Below, piece after piece: positions 8,817 through 18,176 of a stretch of DNA of 64,000 nucleotides. This stretch comes from Dorea sp. 5-2. GTDB taxonomy: Bacteria > Bacillota > Clostridia > Lachnospirales > Lachnospiraceae. How positions within the stretch are numbered: position 1 is the first letter of the stretch; each line of letters begins with the position of its first letter. Position numbers and translations under genes: made by a program. Below the pieces are notes generated by a model. The model ran no database searches and had not been told where the DNA came from. It was given only the letters and a program-made list of their open reading frames with translations. The stretch is taken from assembly GCF_000403455.2 (NCBI RefSeq), contig NZ_KE159726.1, forward strand, positions 449,804-513,803, given 5' to 3'.

Positions 8817-9155
8817 ATGGAAAGTGGAGCGGTTATATGCGGCGTAGGGAGTATGATCTTTTTAGGCATGGCAATTCTGTTTACCTTGCTCAAGGGGAAG
8901 GCGGCAATCCTGATCTCAGGATTTAACACTATGCCAAAGGAGCAGCGGGAGAGGTATGACAGGGAGCGGATGAGTAAGGATCAGAGGAATATATTTCTTC
9001 TGTGGGCGGCGATCCTGGGAATGGGTAGTATCCTCTCTTGTCTGGCTTCCTCCAGGAAGGCGGCGATCGCGGCAGGGGTCGTCTGGCTCATCGTGTTTTT
9101 CCGGGATGTGCATCTGGATGAAGAGAAGGCGTTTGGGAAATATAAGATTAAATGA
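8817..9155 (+). CDS. DUF3784-like small membrane protein
   Basis: The 112-residue protein has three hydrophobic segments (about 8-28, 60-75 and 78-95). Between the first two lies GFNTMPKEQRERYDRERM, which is characteristic of DUF3784 proteins. AGAAAGGAGAAGG precedes the ATG. It lies 35 bases after the DUF3887 gene and 27 before an SdpI-like gene. DUF3784 and SdpI-like proteins often neighbour each other and two-component systems in Firmicutes; the molecular role is unknown. Confidence 0.8.
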   Translation: MESGAVICGVGSMIFLGMAILFTLLKGKAAILISGFNTMPKEQRERYDRERMSKDQRNIFLLWAAILGMGSILSCLASSRKAAIAAGVVWLIVFFRDVHLDEEKAFGKYKIK

Positions 9156-9182
9156 GAGCTGATCTGTGAAAGAGGTGGGAGT

Positions 9183-9524
9183 ATGTTTTTCTTCATGTTC
9201 TGTATGACGATCCTGACGCCGGTGAGTGTCTCTGTGACGGGGATGGTAATGCGTAAGCATCCGGTGCGGGATATGAATCTGGGGAGGGGATATCGTACGG
9301 GCAGATCCATGAAGAGTCAGGAGGCATGGGATTTTGCGCAGAAATACTGTGCCGGGATCTGGATGCGCTGGGGAGCGGTAATTGCGGCGATATCGGCAGT
9401 GGCTATACTGGTATTCCGTGACGGAGATTATGAGACAGTGTCTGTATGGGTGATCGGGGTGCAGTTTGCCTGTATATGTCTGTCGGTGGTCCTGGTGGAG
9501 ATAGAACTTTCGAGACGGTTTTGA
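9183..9524 (+). CDS. SdpI-like membrane protein
   Basis: The 113-residue protein has a hydrophobic N terminus, then the SdpI-family signature GYRTGRSMKSQEAWDFAQKY at about 37-56, and two further membrane segments. SdpI of Bacillus subtilis gives immunity to the SdpC killing peptide and signals to its repressor; this homologue lacks the extra N-terminal helices of full-length SdpI. AAAGAGGTGGGAG precedes the ATG. Its position after a LytTR/GHKL system, DUF3887 and DUF3784 suggests a cell-envelope stress or peptide-immunity function, which is inference. Confidence 0.78.
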   Translation: MFFFMFCMTILTPVSVSVTGMVMRKHPVRDMNLGRGYRTGRSMKSQEAWDFAQKYCAGIWMRWGAVIAAISAVAILVFRDGDYETVSVWVIGVQFACICLSVVLVEIELSRRF

Positions 9525-9622
9525 AGCTTAGATGAAAATATTGGTAAAATCCCTTCTTGTATTCTTATGAGAATCTTGATACAATAAGAAAATACGCAAA
9601 AGAAAGAGGAAGAAGTATTTTC

Positions 9623-11365
9623 ATGAAGCAGAAACTGAAGAAACTATTTGCCTACTACAGGCCATATAAAGGATTGTTTTACAGCGATATGTTCTTTGCG
9701 ATTCTTGGAGCCGTAGTGACGCTTGTCATACCGTTGGTGATCCGGTACATCACCAACGAGGTTGTATATTTTGCGCCTGTGAAGGCGCGGGAGTCCATCC
9801 TGATGCTTGGCAGCCTGATGGTTGCGCTTGTGCTGCTGGAGATTTTCTGCAATTTTTATATCGCATATTTCGGGCATATCATGGGGGCGAAGATGGAAGC
9901 GGATATGCGCAGGGATATCTTCGGGCATTACCAGAAACTGACGTTCGCGTTCTATGATAATCAGAAGGTGGGGCACCTTCTGTCCCGGATCACAAGCGAT
10001 CTGTTCGATATCAGCGAGCTTCTGCATCACGGACCGGAGGATCTGGTCATATCCGTGATCAAGATCATAGGATCCTTTGCGATCCTTCTGGCGGTCAATG
10101 TGAGGCTCGCGCTTGTAGCGTTCGCGTTTATCCCGCTGATGGCGGTCTTTGCCTTCTACTTCAACGGGAAGATGGGCAAGGCGTTCAAGAGGAACCGGGA
10201 GAAGATCGCGGAGATCAACAGCCAGATCGAGGATAGTCTGTCGGGGATCCGGGTGGTGAAGTCATTTGCCAATGAAAAAGAAGAGATGAAGAAGTTCAAG
10301 AGAGGGAACGACAACTTCGTGGCGGCGAAGAAGGTCAGCTACAAGTATATGGGGATCTATAATTCCGGGCTTGGAGCCATGAGTACGCTGATCACGGTTG
10401 TGGTGCTGGTTACGGGAGTCGGCATGATGCTCTCAGGAACGGTGGCGCTTACGGATCTGATCACGTTCCTTCTATATATTAATAATTTCACGGATCCGGT
10501 CAAGAAGCTGGTGACATTCACGGAGCAGTTTCAGAACGGATATTCAGGATTTGAGAGGTTTCTTGAGATCCTGTCCATCGCGCCGGACATCAAGGATAAG
10601 CCGGACGCAGTATCAGTCGGGCAGATGCGGGGAGAGATCGCGTTCCAGGATGTATCGTTCAGATATGATGATCAGAGCGACAGGGTGCTGAACCACATCA
10701 ACCTGAAAGTGGATGCGGGGGATTATATGGCGTTAGTAGGTCCTTCCGGCGTAGGAAAGACGACGCTTTGCAGCCTGATCCCGAGGTTCTACGACGTATC
10801 GTCAGGGGCGATCACGATCGACGGCATAGATATCCGTAACATTAAGCTGAATGATCTGCGCAACAATGTGGGTATCGTGCAGCAGGATGTGTATCTTTTT
10901 GCAGGAACGATTCTTGATAATATCCGTTACGGCAGGATGGACGCCACGGATGAAGAGGTGGTAATGGCGGCGAAGAACGCCAACGCCCATGAATTTATCA
11001 TGAGTTTTCCGCAGGGATATCATACGGATATCGGACAGCGGGGAGTGAAGCTGTCCGGAGGGCAGAAGCAGCGTCTGTCGATCGCGCGTGTCTTCCTTAA
11101 GAATCCGCCGATACTCATCTTTGATGAGGCGACGTCCGCTTTAGATAATGAGAGCGAGCAGGTGGTACAGAAGTCTCTGGAGGGGCTTGCGAAGCAGAGG
11201 ACGACATTCGTGATCGCCCATCGGCTTACTACCATTCGGAATGCACAAAAGATATTGGTATTGACAGAAGATGGAATTGCGGAAGAGGGAACGCATGAGG
11301 AATTGCTTCAGAAGAAGGGAATCTATGAAGCATTGTACCATCGGAATTTTGAGAATATAGAATAA
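9623..11365 (+). CDS. ABC transporter, fused permease and ATPase (half-transporter)
   Basis: The product is 580 residues. An ABC type-1 membrane domain with about six helices spans residues 1-310. The ATPase domain follows at about 340-575 with Walker A GPSGVGKTT (Lys379), signature LSGGQKQR, Walker B ILIFDEAT and switch histidine in IAHR. The ATG at 9623 follows AAAGAGGAAGAAG; an upstream in-frame TTG lacks support. With only one half-transporter gene present, a homodimer is expected. Lipid A/drug/peptide exporters share this layout; the substrate cannot be read from sequence. It follows the two-component and SdpI-like genes by 98 bases. Confidence 0.92.
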   Translation: MKQKLKKLFAYYRPYKGLFYSDMFFAILGAVVTLVIPLVIRYITNEVVYFAPVKARESILMLGSLMVALVLLEIFCNFYIAYFGHIMGAKMEADMRRDIFGHYQKLTFAFYDNQKVGHLLSRITSDLFDISELLHHGPEDLVISVIKIIGSFAILLAVNVRLALVAFAFIPLMAVFAFYFNGKMGKAFKRNREKIAEINSQIEDSLSGIRVVKSFANEKEEMKKFKRGNDNFVAAKKVSYKYMGIYNSGLGAMSTLITVVVLVTGVGMMLSGTVALTDLITFLLYINNFTDPVKKLVTFTEQFQNGYSGFERFLEILSIAPDIKDKPDAVSVGQMRGEIAFQDVSFRYDDQSDRVLNHINLKVDAGDYMALVGPSGVGKTTLCSLIPRFYDVSSGAITIDGIDIRNIKLNDLRNNVGIVQQDVYLFAGTILDNIRYGRMDATDEEVVMAAKNANAHEFIMSFPQGYHTDIGQRGVKLSGGQKQRLSIARVFLKNPPILIFDEATSALDNESEQVVQKSLEGLAKQRTTFVIAHRLTTIRNAQKILVLTEDGIAEEGTHEELLQKKGIYEALYHRNFENIE

Positions 11366-11385
11366 GTGATAAGGGGAGAAGAAAT

Positions 11386-11544
11386 ATGGAGCTTAGAAGA
11401 AGAATGCGGGTATCTATGCTGATCGTGATCGTTTTCTGTGTGATGTGCGTGGCGTCGGTACTTGACAGGGAAGAGAGGATCGCGCAGGCAGGCGAGGAGC
11501 AGCGTGAACAAGAGGAATGGATCGCGGCGTGTGAGGTACAGTGA
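11386..11544 (+). CDS. 52-residue single-span membrane protein
   Basis: A small open frame 20 bases after the ABC exporter is preceded by AAGGGGAGAAG at proper spacing. The product begins with a basic patch (MELRRRMR), then one hydrophobic helix (about residues 9-25), then a charged Glu/Arg/Gln tail ending in Val-Gln. This is the layout of a membrane-anchored micropeptide with one span. Its place directly after the exporter suggests co-expression, perhaps as a small modulator. I know no family for it; the ribosome site and composition are the reason to call it real. Confidence 0.6.
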   Translation: MELRRRMRVSMLIVIVFCVMCVASVLDREERIAQAGEEQREQEEWIAACEVQ

Positions 11545-11625
11545 CAGATCACGTACATAAAAAAGAGGATAATGCCTATAATAGCATACATGCAGAATTT
11601 AGGAAAATGAAGAGAAGGTCAGAAT

Positions 11626-12528
11626 ATGGACGAGATACAATTTAAAAGAGCAGAATTAGAAGATAAGGAGATCATTTCACGCTATTTTACGCTCTACACG
11701 AGCCGAAGCTGCGAGAGGACATTTGCCAACGTGTACTTATGGTCCAGACAGTACCCGGTGAAGTGGGCGGTTGTGGAGAATACGTTAGTGTTCAAGAGCG
11801 AGGATGAGGAGCATCTGGCGTTCGCCTATCCGGTAGGCGATCCCGGGGATGTACGAAGAGCCATCGAGTGGTTGACGGAGTATTTTAAGGACAGGGGTAT
11901 GCCTTTTCGGATGTACAACCTGACGCCGGATAATTTTGCGCAGTTAGAGGAATGGTATCCGGGGAGATTCCAGATTGAATATGACAGGGACAGTGCGGAT
12001 TATGTCTATGAATCAGAGAAGCTTGCCACGCTGTCAGGGAAGAAGCTCCACAGTAAGCGGAACCATATCAATAAATTTAAGGCGTTGTATGGCGGGAGAT
12101 GGTCTTATGAGGCGATCACAGCCGGGAATGTGGAAGAGTGTTTCCAGATGGCGCTTAAGTGGCGGGATCAGAACGGATGTGAGGATGATGCTGACAAACG
12201 CGGAGAGATCTGTGTGACGATGAATGCGTTGCGTCTGTTTGAGGAATTGGAGTTAACAGGCGGTATCCTGAAGATTGACGGCGAAGTAGTGGCATTTACG
12301 ATCGGAGAGCCGATCTGCCCGGATACATTTGTTGTCCATATAGAGAAGGCATTTGCGGATGTGGAAGGCGCATATCCGATGATTAATCAGCAGTTTGTGG
12401 AGCATGAGTGTAAGGATTATCTCTACGTGAACAGGGAAGAAGATACAGGCGCCGAAGGGCTCAGGAAGGCGAAGCTGTCATACCGCCCCGTATTCATGGT
12501 GGAGAAGGGCGGCGTGACAGAGGTATAA
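11626..12528 (+). CDS. DUF2156 (phosphatidylglycerol lysyltransferase C-terminal domain) protein
   Basis: The 300-residue cytoplasmic protein matches the DUF2156 GNAT-like fold (early YFTLYTSRSCERTFANVYLW; central LSGKKLHSKRNHINKF; later INQQFVEHECKDYLYVNREED). In MprF this domain transfers lysine from Lys-tRNA to phosphatidylglycerol, but stand-alone members have no membrane flippase domain and no proven substrate. The ATG has AGAGAAGGTCAG upstream. The aminotransferase gene follows after 15 bases, so the two are probably co-transcribed. Whether it aminoacylates anything is not shown. Confidence 0.85.
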   Translation: MDEIQFKRAELEDKEIISRYFTLYTSRSCERTFANVYLWSRQYPVKWAVVENTLVFKSEDEEHLAFAYPVGDPGDVRRAIEWLTEYFKDRGMPFRMYNLTPDNFAQLEEWYPGRFQIEYDRDSADYVYESEKLATLSGKKLHSKRNHINKFKALYGGRWSYEAITAGNVEECFQMALKWRDQNGCEDDADKRGEICVTMNALRLFEELELTGGILKIDGEVVAFTIGEPICPDTFVVHIEKAFADVEGAYPMINQQFVEHECKDYLYVNREEDTGAEGLRKAKLSYRPVFMVEKGGVTEV

Positions 12529-12543
12529 GAAGGAGAAAAGAGT

Positions 12544-13749
12544 ATGATAGCAGATAAGATGAAGAATATGGTGGCAAACAGTTCGGCGATCCGCGCGATG
12601 TTCGAGGAGGGCAATCGGCTTGCGCAGATCTACGGGGCGGAGAATGTATATGATTTCAGTCTTGGTAATCCCAATGTGGCGGCGCCGGAGTCAGTAAAGA
12701 AGGCGATCAAGGAATTACTGGATGAGAATGATCCGGTCGTCCTTCACGGATATACCAACAGCAATTCCGGCTATGCGGACGTGCGGGAGACGGTGGCGGA
12801 GTCGCTGAACGAACGTTTTGGAACGAACTTTGAGGGAAAGAATATTGTGATGTCTGTGGGAGCTGCAGGCGGATTGAATGTCATCCTGAAGACGCTTATC
12901 AATCCCGGCGATGAAGTGATCGCTTTTGCACCGTATTTTGGAGAGTACCGTTCTTATACGAATAATTATGACGGTGTTCTGGTGGAGATCTCACCGAATA
13001 CCGTGGATTTTCAGCCGAAGCTTGACGAGTTCGAGCAGAAGATCACGCCGAAGACGAAGGCGGTCATTGTAAATACACCGAATAATCCTACGGGAGTGGT
13101 TTATTCCGAGGAGACCATCAAGAAGCTTGCGTCGATCATGGAGGCGAAGCAGGAGGAATATGGAACAGACATCTATCTGATCTCCGACGAGCCGTACCGC
13201 GAGCTGGTCTATGACGGGGCAGAGGTTCCCTATCTTACGAAGTATTATGCCAATACGATCGTGGGGTATTCTTACAGTAAGTCCCTGTCGCTTCCGGGAG
13301 AGCGTATCGGGTATCTGGTGGTCCCGGATGAGGTAAGAGACAGTGAGGATGTATTGGCGGCGGCGAATGTGGCGACACGTATCCTGGGATTTGTCAATGC
13401 GCCTACGCTGCAGCAGAAGCTGGTTGCAAAATGCATCCATGAGAAGACAGATCTCTCCTTTTACGACAGAAACAGGGAGACGTTATATAATGGTTTGAAG
13501 GAGTGCGGCTTTGCGTGCATCAAGCCGGAGGGCGCTTTCTATCTATTCGTAAAATCTCCGATCGCCGATGAGAAGGAATTCTGTGCAGAGGCGAAGAAGT
13601 ATCACCTGCTTCTGGTGCCGGGAAGCTCTTTTGCGTGTCCGGGGTATGTGAGGCTTGCCTATTGCGTGGCTTATGAGACGATCGTGAATTCGCTGCCGAA
13701 GTTTAAGGAGCTTGCGGGGAAATATTTCGGATCCGGAGCTTGTTTGTAA
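12544..13749 (+). CDS. Pyridoxal-phosphate aminotransferase, class I/II
   Basis: The 401-residue fold-type I aminotransferase has NNPTG at about 180-184, SDEPYREL, and the PLP-binding lysine in YSYSKSLSLPGERIGY (Lys246). AGAAGGAGAAAAG precedes the ATG. The substrate is an amino acid plus 2-oxo acid pair, probably aspartate- or aromatic-type by family, but not decidable here. It lies between the DUF2156 gene and a HisC-like aminotransferase and likely shares their transcript. Confidence 0.9.
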   Translation: MIADKMKNMVANSSAIRAMFEEGNRLAQIYGAENVYDFSLGNPNVAAPESVKKAIKELLDENDPVVLHGYTNSNSGYADVRETVAESLNERFGTNFEGKNIVMSVGAAGGLNVILKTLINPGDEVIAFAPYFGEYRSYTNNYDGVLVEISPNTVDFQPKLDEFEQKITPKTKAVIVNTPNNPTGVVYSEETIKKLASIMEAKQEEYGTDIYLISDEPYRELVYDGAEVPYLTKYYANTIVGYSYSKSLSLPGERIGYLVVPDEVRDSEDVLAAANVATRILGFVNAPTLQQKLVAKCIHEKTDLSFYDRNRETLYNGLKECGFACIKPEGAFYLFVKSPIADEKEFCAEAKKYHLLLVPGSSFACPGYVRLAYCVAYETIVNSLPKFKELAGKYFGSGACL

Positions 13750-13785
13750 GAATTAGGAAGGATCTGACGGAAGGGAAAAGAGACA

Positions 13786-14847
13786 ATGAAAGCATTTGAG
13801 AAGAATATCCGTAAGGTAGAGCCTTATGTACCGGGGGAGCAGCCCCAGAATAAAGTGATCAAGCTGAATACCAACGAGAATCCTTACCCGCCGTCGCCCG
13901 GTGTGAGGAAAGCCTTAAAAGAGCTGGATACAGACCGGTTCAGGCTTTATCCGGATCCGTCATGTGCTTCGCTTACCGAGGCGTTGGCAAAGTTCTACCA
14001 TGTGAATCCGGATCAGGTATTTGTGGGTGTGGGATCGGATGATGTATTGTCCATGTGTTTCCTGACGTTTTTTAATTCGGAGAAGCCGGTTTTCTTCCCG
14101 GATCTTACATATTCTTTCTATAAGGTGTGGGCGGAACTTTACCGGATCCCTTATGAGTGCCAGAAGCTTGACGCGGATTTTCGGATGGTGAAAGAGGATT
14201 ATTATAAGGAGAACGGCGGCGTCATTTTCCCGAATCCGAACGCGCCGACTGCGATCTATGAAGAGCTTGATGTGGTGGAGGATATCATCCGGGCGAATCA
14301 GGACGTGATCGTGATCGTGGATGAGGCGTATATTGATTTCGCGGGGCGTTCCGCGCTGGAACTGATCGATCGGTATGATAACCTGATCGTGGTGCAGACA
14401 TTTTCCAAGGCAAGATCCATGGCGGGGATGCGGATCGGGTATGCCATCAGCAATCCGGCGCTGATCAAGTACCTGAACGATGCGAAGTATTCCTTTAATT
14501 CCTATACGATGAACCAGGCGGCTCTTGCGTGCGGCGTGGAATCGGTGAAAGATAAAGCATATTTTGAGGAAGGGATCCGTAAGATCATAAAGACGCGGGA
14601 ATGGGCGAAGGAGGAGCTTTTAAGGCTTGGTTTCCGGTATCTGGATTCCAGTGCGAACTTTATCTTTGCCACGCATCCTGCATACGATGCGAAGGAGCTG
14701 TTCGAGGCATTGAAGAAGAACGGGATCTATGTCCGGTACTGGGGAAGTGAGAGGATCGAGCAGTATCTGCGGATCACCATCGGAACCAGGGAAGAGATGG
14801 AAGCTTTGTTTGCATTTTTAAAGGGATATATGGAGAATAGAGTATAA
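13786..14847 (+). CDS. hisC: HisC-like histidinol-phosphate aminotransferase
   Basis: The 353-residue PLP enzyme has the typical HisC start (NKVIKLNTNENPYPPSPGV), IVDEAYIDF, and PLP lysine Lys208 in QTFSKARSMAGMRIGYA. HisC converts histidinol phosphate and 2-oxoglutarate to imidazole acetol phosphate and glutamate, in reverse of its biosynthetic direction as written; many paralogues act on aromatic amino acids instead. No other his gene is nearby, and it follows another aminotransferase, so an aromatic or broad-range role is possible. The name is by similarity only. Confidence 0.82.
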   Translation: MKAFEKNIRKVEPYVPGEQPQNKVIKLNTNENPYPPSPGVRKALKELDTDRFRLYPDPSCASLTEALAKFYHVNPDQVFVGVGSDDVLSMCFLTFFNSEKPVFFPDLTYSFYKVWAELYRIPYECQKLDADFRMVKEDYYKENGGVIFPNPNAPTAIYEELDVVEDIIRANQDVIVIVDEAYIDFAGRSALELIDRYDNLIVVQTFSKARSMAGMRIGYAISNPALIKYLNDAKYSFNSYTMNQAALACGVESVKDKAYFEEGIRKIIKTREWAKEELLRLGFRYLDSSANFIFATHPAYDAKELFEALKKNGIYVRYWGSERIEQYLRITIGTREEMEALFAFLKGYMENRV

Positions 14848-14868
14848 AGATATAGAGGAGATATGTGA

Positions 14869-15381
14869 ATGACTGAAACATTAGTACAGAGTATTATCGA
14901 CGCCTTGGGCGGAAGCGTTGGGAAGGAAGCGATCGTATTCATTATATCTATGATACCGATCCTGGAGCTTCGAGGCGCGCTTCTGGTTGCGGGACCGCTG
15001 CTTGGCGTGCCGGTGGCGAAGGCGATACCGCTGTGTATCATAGGGAATATTATTCCGGTGCCCTTTATCCTGCTTCTGATCACGCCAATATTCAATTGGA
15101 TGAAGGGGACGAAGCTGTTCAAGCCTATGGTGGATAAGCTGGAAGCCAAGGCTATGAGTAAGAGTGATAAGATCGAGAAGTATGAGTTCTGGGGACTGGT
15201 GCTGTTCGTGGGGATCCCGCTTCCGGGAACCGGGGCGTGGACAGGGTCGCTGATCGCGGCGTTGCTCGGAGTGAAGTTTAAGAAGGCATTTCCGGCGGTG
15301 ATCCTTGGGATCTTCATGGCGACGGTGATCATGTGGTTTATCTCTTATGTGCTGCTTGGCGGGGTACGTGTTCTGGGGTGA
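14869..15381 (+). CDS. Small multidrug export protein (COG2426-type membrane protein)
   Basis: The 170-residue membrane protein has IPILELRGALLVAGPLLGVP near the N terminus and GIPLPGTGAWTGSLIAALLG in the second half, both typical of the COG2426 putative small multidrug export family. Four hydrophobic segments are visible. GAGGAG precedes the ATG, 21 bases after the aminotransferase. Export activity is assigned by family name only. It is the last gene before a clear terminator. Confidence 0.85.
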   Translation: MTETLVQSIIDALGGSVGKEAIVFIISMIPILELRGALLVAGPLLGVPVAKAIPLCIIGNIIPVPFILLLITPIFNWMKGTKLFKPMVDKLEAKAMSKSDKIEKYEFWGLVLFVGIPLPGTGAWTGSLIAALLGVKFKKAFPAVILGIFMATVIMWFISYVLLGGVRVLG

Positions 15382-15425
15382 TCGGAGAGTTTTCATTTCT
15401 ATTGTGAGAAGATAGGGTATAGAAA

Positions 15426-15464
15426 GGCATTTGACGAGATCGGGTATCGTCAGATGTCTTTTTT
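15426..15464 (+). terminator. Intrinsic terminator after the COG2426 gene
   Basis: GGCATTTGACGA (15426-15437) pairs with TCGTCAGATGTC (15447-15458) over 12 bp with two wobbles, followed by six T. The remaining sequence to 15642 is AT-rich and presumably carries the promoter of the amino acid ABC operon, but no box is convincing. Confidence 0.8.
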
Positions 15465-15642
15465 GCTGAAATAGAAAGAATCTATAAATGGATGTATTCA
15501 TAGAAAATGTGCGAAGATTACAAAATTAATTTTTATGTTTGTATATGAATGACGATGCAAAAAATGACAAAAAAGCTAAAATAATGTTGTATGAAATAAA
15601 AATATGGAATACAAAGTCTGAGAAAAGTCTGGAGAAGAAGCT

Positions 15643-16305
15643 ATGTTTAAAGTAAGTTATTTTTTTGAGGTTCTTCCGGTGATCGCAAGCAAGGTCAATG
15701 TAACATTCGAGCTGACGATCGTAGCAACAATCTTCGCATTATTGGTTGGGGTTATCATCGCCGTCATTGGCTATTATAAGATACCGGCATTGTACCAGTT
15801 TACACGGGTCTATGTTTCCATCATGAGGGGGACCCCGATCGTGGCGCAGCTGTATTTTTTCTATTATGGGATAGCCCTGTACAGCGCGTTTGTCCGCGAC
15901 ATGACGCCGCTGATCGCGGTTGCGGTGGTGATGAGCCTGAATATGGGCGCGTTCATGTCAGAAAGTATCAGGGGAGCGCTTCTTTCGGTGGATGAAGGGC
16001 AGAAAGAGGCGGCGTATTCTCTGGGTATGACGAATCTGCAGTTGGTGTGGAGGATCATCATCCCGCAGGCGATCCGGGTTGCATTGCCGCCGTTGTTCAA
16101 CGATATCATCAATCTGATCAAGCAGACGTCGCTTGCCTTTATGCTGGGGGTTCCGGATCTGATGGGTGCGGCGAAGATCGAAGGTGCGAGGACATTCCGG
16201 TACTTTGAGATCTATGCGGCGGTCATGCTCATCTACTGGGTGATCATATTCATCCTGGGACTGGTACATAAGTTCTTGGAAAAGAAGTGCGCGACAATGT
16301 ATTAA
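15643..16305 (+). CDS. Polar amino acid ABC transporter permease
   Basis: The 220-residue HisM/GlnP-type permease has the characteristic segments TFELTIVATIFALLVGVI, IMRGTPIVAQLYFFYYGIAL and the EAA loop EAAYSLGMTNLQLVWRIIIPQA. About five membrane helices are visible. It would form a homodimeric channel in the membrane for the binding protein and ATPase encoded next. TCTGGAGAAGAAG precedes the ATG. The gene order permease, binding protein, ATPase is compact and complete for an importer. Confidence 0.93.
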   Translation: MFKVSYFFEVLPVIASKVNVTFELTIVATIFALLVGVIIAVIGYYKIPALYQFTRVYVSIMRGTPIVAQLYFFYYGIALYSAFVRDMTPLIAVAVVMSLNMGAFMSESIRGALLSVDEGQKEAAYSLGMTNLQLVWRIIIPQAIRVALPPLFNDIINLIKQTSLAFMLGVPDLMGAAKIEGARTFRYFEIYAAVMLIYWVIIFILGLVHKFLEKKCATMY

Positions 16306-16388
16306 GAGAGTCAGGCAGGATCTTAATGGAGGAGTCAGGACAACTCCTTAAGATATAGAATATTTTATGGAAAAGAGGAGAGAAAATT

Positions 16389-17270
16389 ATGAAAAGACGT
16401 TTGATAGCAGCATTCTTAGTGACAGCAATGGTGATGACGGCAGCGGTCGGATGCGGGAACAGTGGTTCCGATGATTCCGGAAAGGAAGATACGAAGACAG
16501 AAACTGACGGAGGAGAAGAAGGAACGGATGCGGATACAGATGCAGCTTCCGATACAGGGTATTCAGAACGCAAGGTCACGCTTGTGACGTCAGGAACGGG
16601 CGAACCGTATACTCTGCTTGCAGACGACGGGACCTGGACAGGCATAGACGCCGAGATGTGGGCAGAGATCGAGGAGCGTACCGGCTGGGAAGTAGAATTA
16701 AAGCAGGCGGCTTTCGACGCGATGTGGGGAGAGCTTGATACGGCGCGTGCAGATGTGGTTGCCAACTGTACTGCGGTAAAACCGGAGAGAGTAGAGAAGT
16801 ATAACGCGACAATCCCATATTACGGAGACGCCCAGTGCGTGATCGTCAATGACGGCAGCAGCTATAAGACCGTGGATGACCTTAAGGGTAAGGTAGTGGG
16901 CTGTACAAACGGACAGGCGGCGCAGACGATCATCGAGGATCTTGCGGCAGAGAAAGGCTTTGAAGTGAAGCTCTATGAGGACAGCGCGGTGGGTATGAAT
17001 GACCTGATGCTTGAGAGGATTGATGCATATGCCAATACGACGACCAATGTGAATGCATTTTCTCACAATAATGAGGAGGCAGATTTCCGTTTCTTCGAGG
17101 AGAACCTGATGGCGAATAATGTGGCTTATTTCCTTCCTAAGACAGATGAAGGGAAAGAGCTGAAAGAAGAGCTTGATAAGGTGATACAGGAGATGTTAGA
17201 TGACGGAACCATCGCCAAGATCACGGAGAAGTGGATGTTTGCAGATATGACACAGTTGATCCAGGAATAA
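16389..17270 (+). CDS. Amino acid ABC transporter substrate-binding lipoprotein
   Basis: The 293-residue lipoprotein has its lipobox Cys at residue 22 (MTAAVGC). An acidic Asp/Glu/Thr linker to residue 57 precedes a family-3 solute-binding domain ([62 protein letters not shown]). It delivers a polar amino acid to the adjacent permease. AAAAGAGGAGAGAA precedes the ATG. The 83-base gap after the permease holds a small inverted repeat (AGGAGT/ACTCCT near 16330-16348), perhaps for transcript balance. Confidence 0.92.
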   Translation: MKRRLIAAFLVTAMVMTAAVGCGNSGSDDSGKEDTKTETDGGEEGTDADTDAASDTGYSERKVTLVTSGTGEPYTLLADDGTWTGIDAEMWAEIEERTGWEVELKQAAFDAMWGELDTARADVVANCTAVKPERVEKYNATIPYYGDAQCVIVNDGSSYKTVDDLKGKVVGCTNGQAAQTIIEDLAAEKGFEVKLYEDSAVGMNDLMLERIDAYANTTTNVNAFSHNNEEADFRFFEENLMANNVAYFLPKTDEGKELKEELDKVIQEMLDDGTIAKITEKWMFADMTQLIQE

Positions 17271-17295
17271 TATAGTCAGGAAGATTGGGAAAATT

Positions 17296-18054
17296 ATGGG
17301 AACAGAGACACAGTTGGTTAAGATTGAACATCTCTATAAGGAATTCGATGCGGATACGAAGGTTTTGACGGATATCAATCTTACGATTAATAAGAATGAA
17401 GTGATTGCAATACTGGGACCTTCCGGAACGGGGAAATCCACGCTGCTCAGATGTCTGAATTATCTGACGGTGCCGACGAAGGGGCGGATCACCATCGGGG
17501 ATGCGACAGTGGATGCCGAGCGGCATACGAAGCGGGACATCATAGAATTACGCAGACATTCCTCTATGGTTTTTCAGGGATATAATCTCTTCAAGAACAA
17601 GACGGCGCTTGAAAATGTTATGGAGGCTCTGACTGTAGTCCAAAAAAAGTCAAAAGCTGAAGCTCAGAAAACGGCGCTTGAGCTGCTTGAGAAAGTGGGA
17701 ATGGGAGAGCGAAAGGATTTCTATCCGTCGAAACTGTCCGGAGGACAGCAGCAGCGGGTGGGGATCGCAAGGGCATTGGCTGTGAATCCCAATGTGGTGT
17801 TGTTTGACGAGCCGACTTCCGCATTAGATCCGGAGCTGGTAGGAGAAGTATTGAACACGATCAAGTCTCTGGCAGAGGATGGAACGACCATGATCCTTGT
17901 GACCCACGAGATCGGGTTTGCCAGGGAGGTTGCGACACGGATTCTTTTCATGGACGGCGGCAGGATCGCAGCGGACGGGACACCGGATGAGATCATAGAT
18001 CACCCGGAGAATCCGAGACTTATGCAGTTCCTGAATTTTGTGAATCGTAAATAG
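17296..18054 (+). CDS. Polar amino acid ABC transporter ATP-binding protein
   Basis: The 252-residue GlnQ/HisP-type ATPase has Walker [10 protein letters not shown] (about residues 48-56), Q-loop in MVFQGYNLF, signature [15 protein letters not shown], Walker [15 protein letters not shown] and switch His in VTHEIGFA. It powers the importer encoded by the two genes upstream. An intrinsic terminator follows directly, so the operon ends here. Confidence 0.94.
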   Translation: MGTETQLVKIEHLYKEFDADTKVLTDINLTINKNEVIAILGPSGTGKSTLLRCLNYLTVPTKGRITIGDATVDAERHTKRDIIELRRHSSMVFQGYNLFKNKTALENVMEALTVVQKKSKAEAQKTALELLEKVGMGERKDFYPSKLSGGQQQRVGIARALAVNPNVVLFDEPTSALDPELVGEVLNTIKSLAEDGTTMILVTHEIGFAREVATRILFMDGGRIAADGTPDEIIDHPENPRLMQFLNFVNRK

Positions 18055-18061
18055 TGGACGC

Positions 18062-18107
18062 GGCTGTCAGGAAATGATATTCTATAGCATTTCCCGGCAG
18101 CCTTTTT
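18062..18107 (+). terminator. Intrinsic terminator of the amino acid ABC operon
   Basis: GGCTGTCAGGAAATG (18062-18076) pairs with CATTTCCCGGCAGCC (18088-18102) with one wobble and one mismatch, followed by five T. Confidence 0.85.
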
Positions 18108-18176
18108 GCATTTATCCGCCGGATCCTACGCGGAATTCAACAGATAAGAATAAGGAAAAGTAAAAGGAAAAGTAAG

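Noticed and set aside
13786..14847. Histidine biosynthesis operon
   Set aside because: Only a HisC-like gene is present; neighbours are another aminotransferase and a small exporter.
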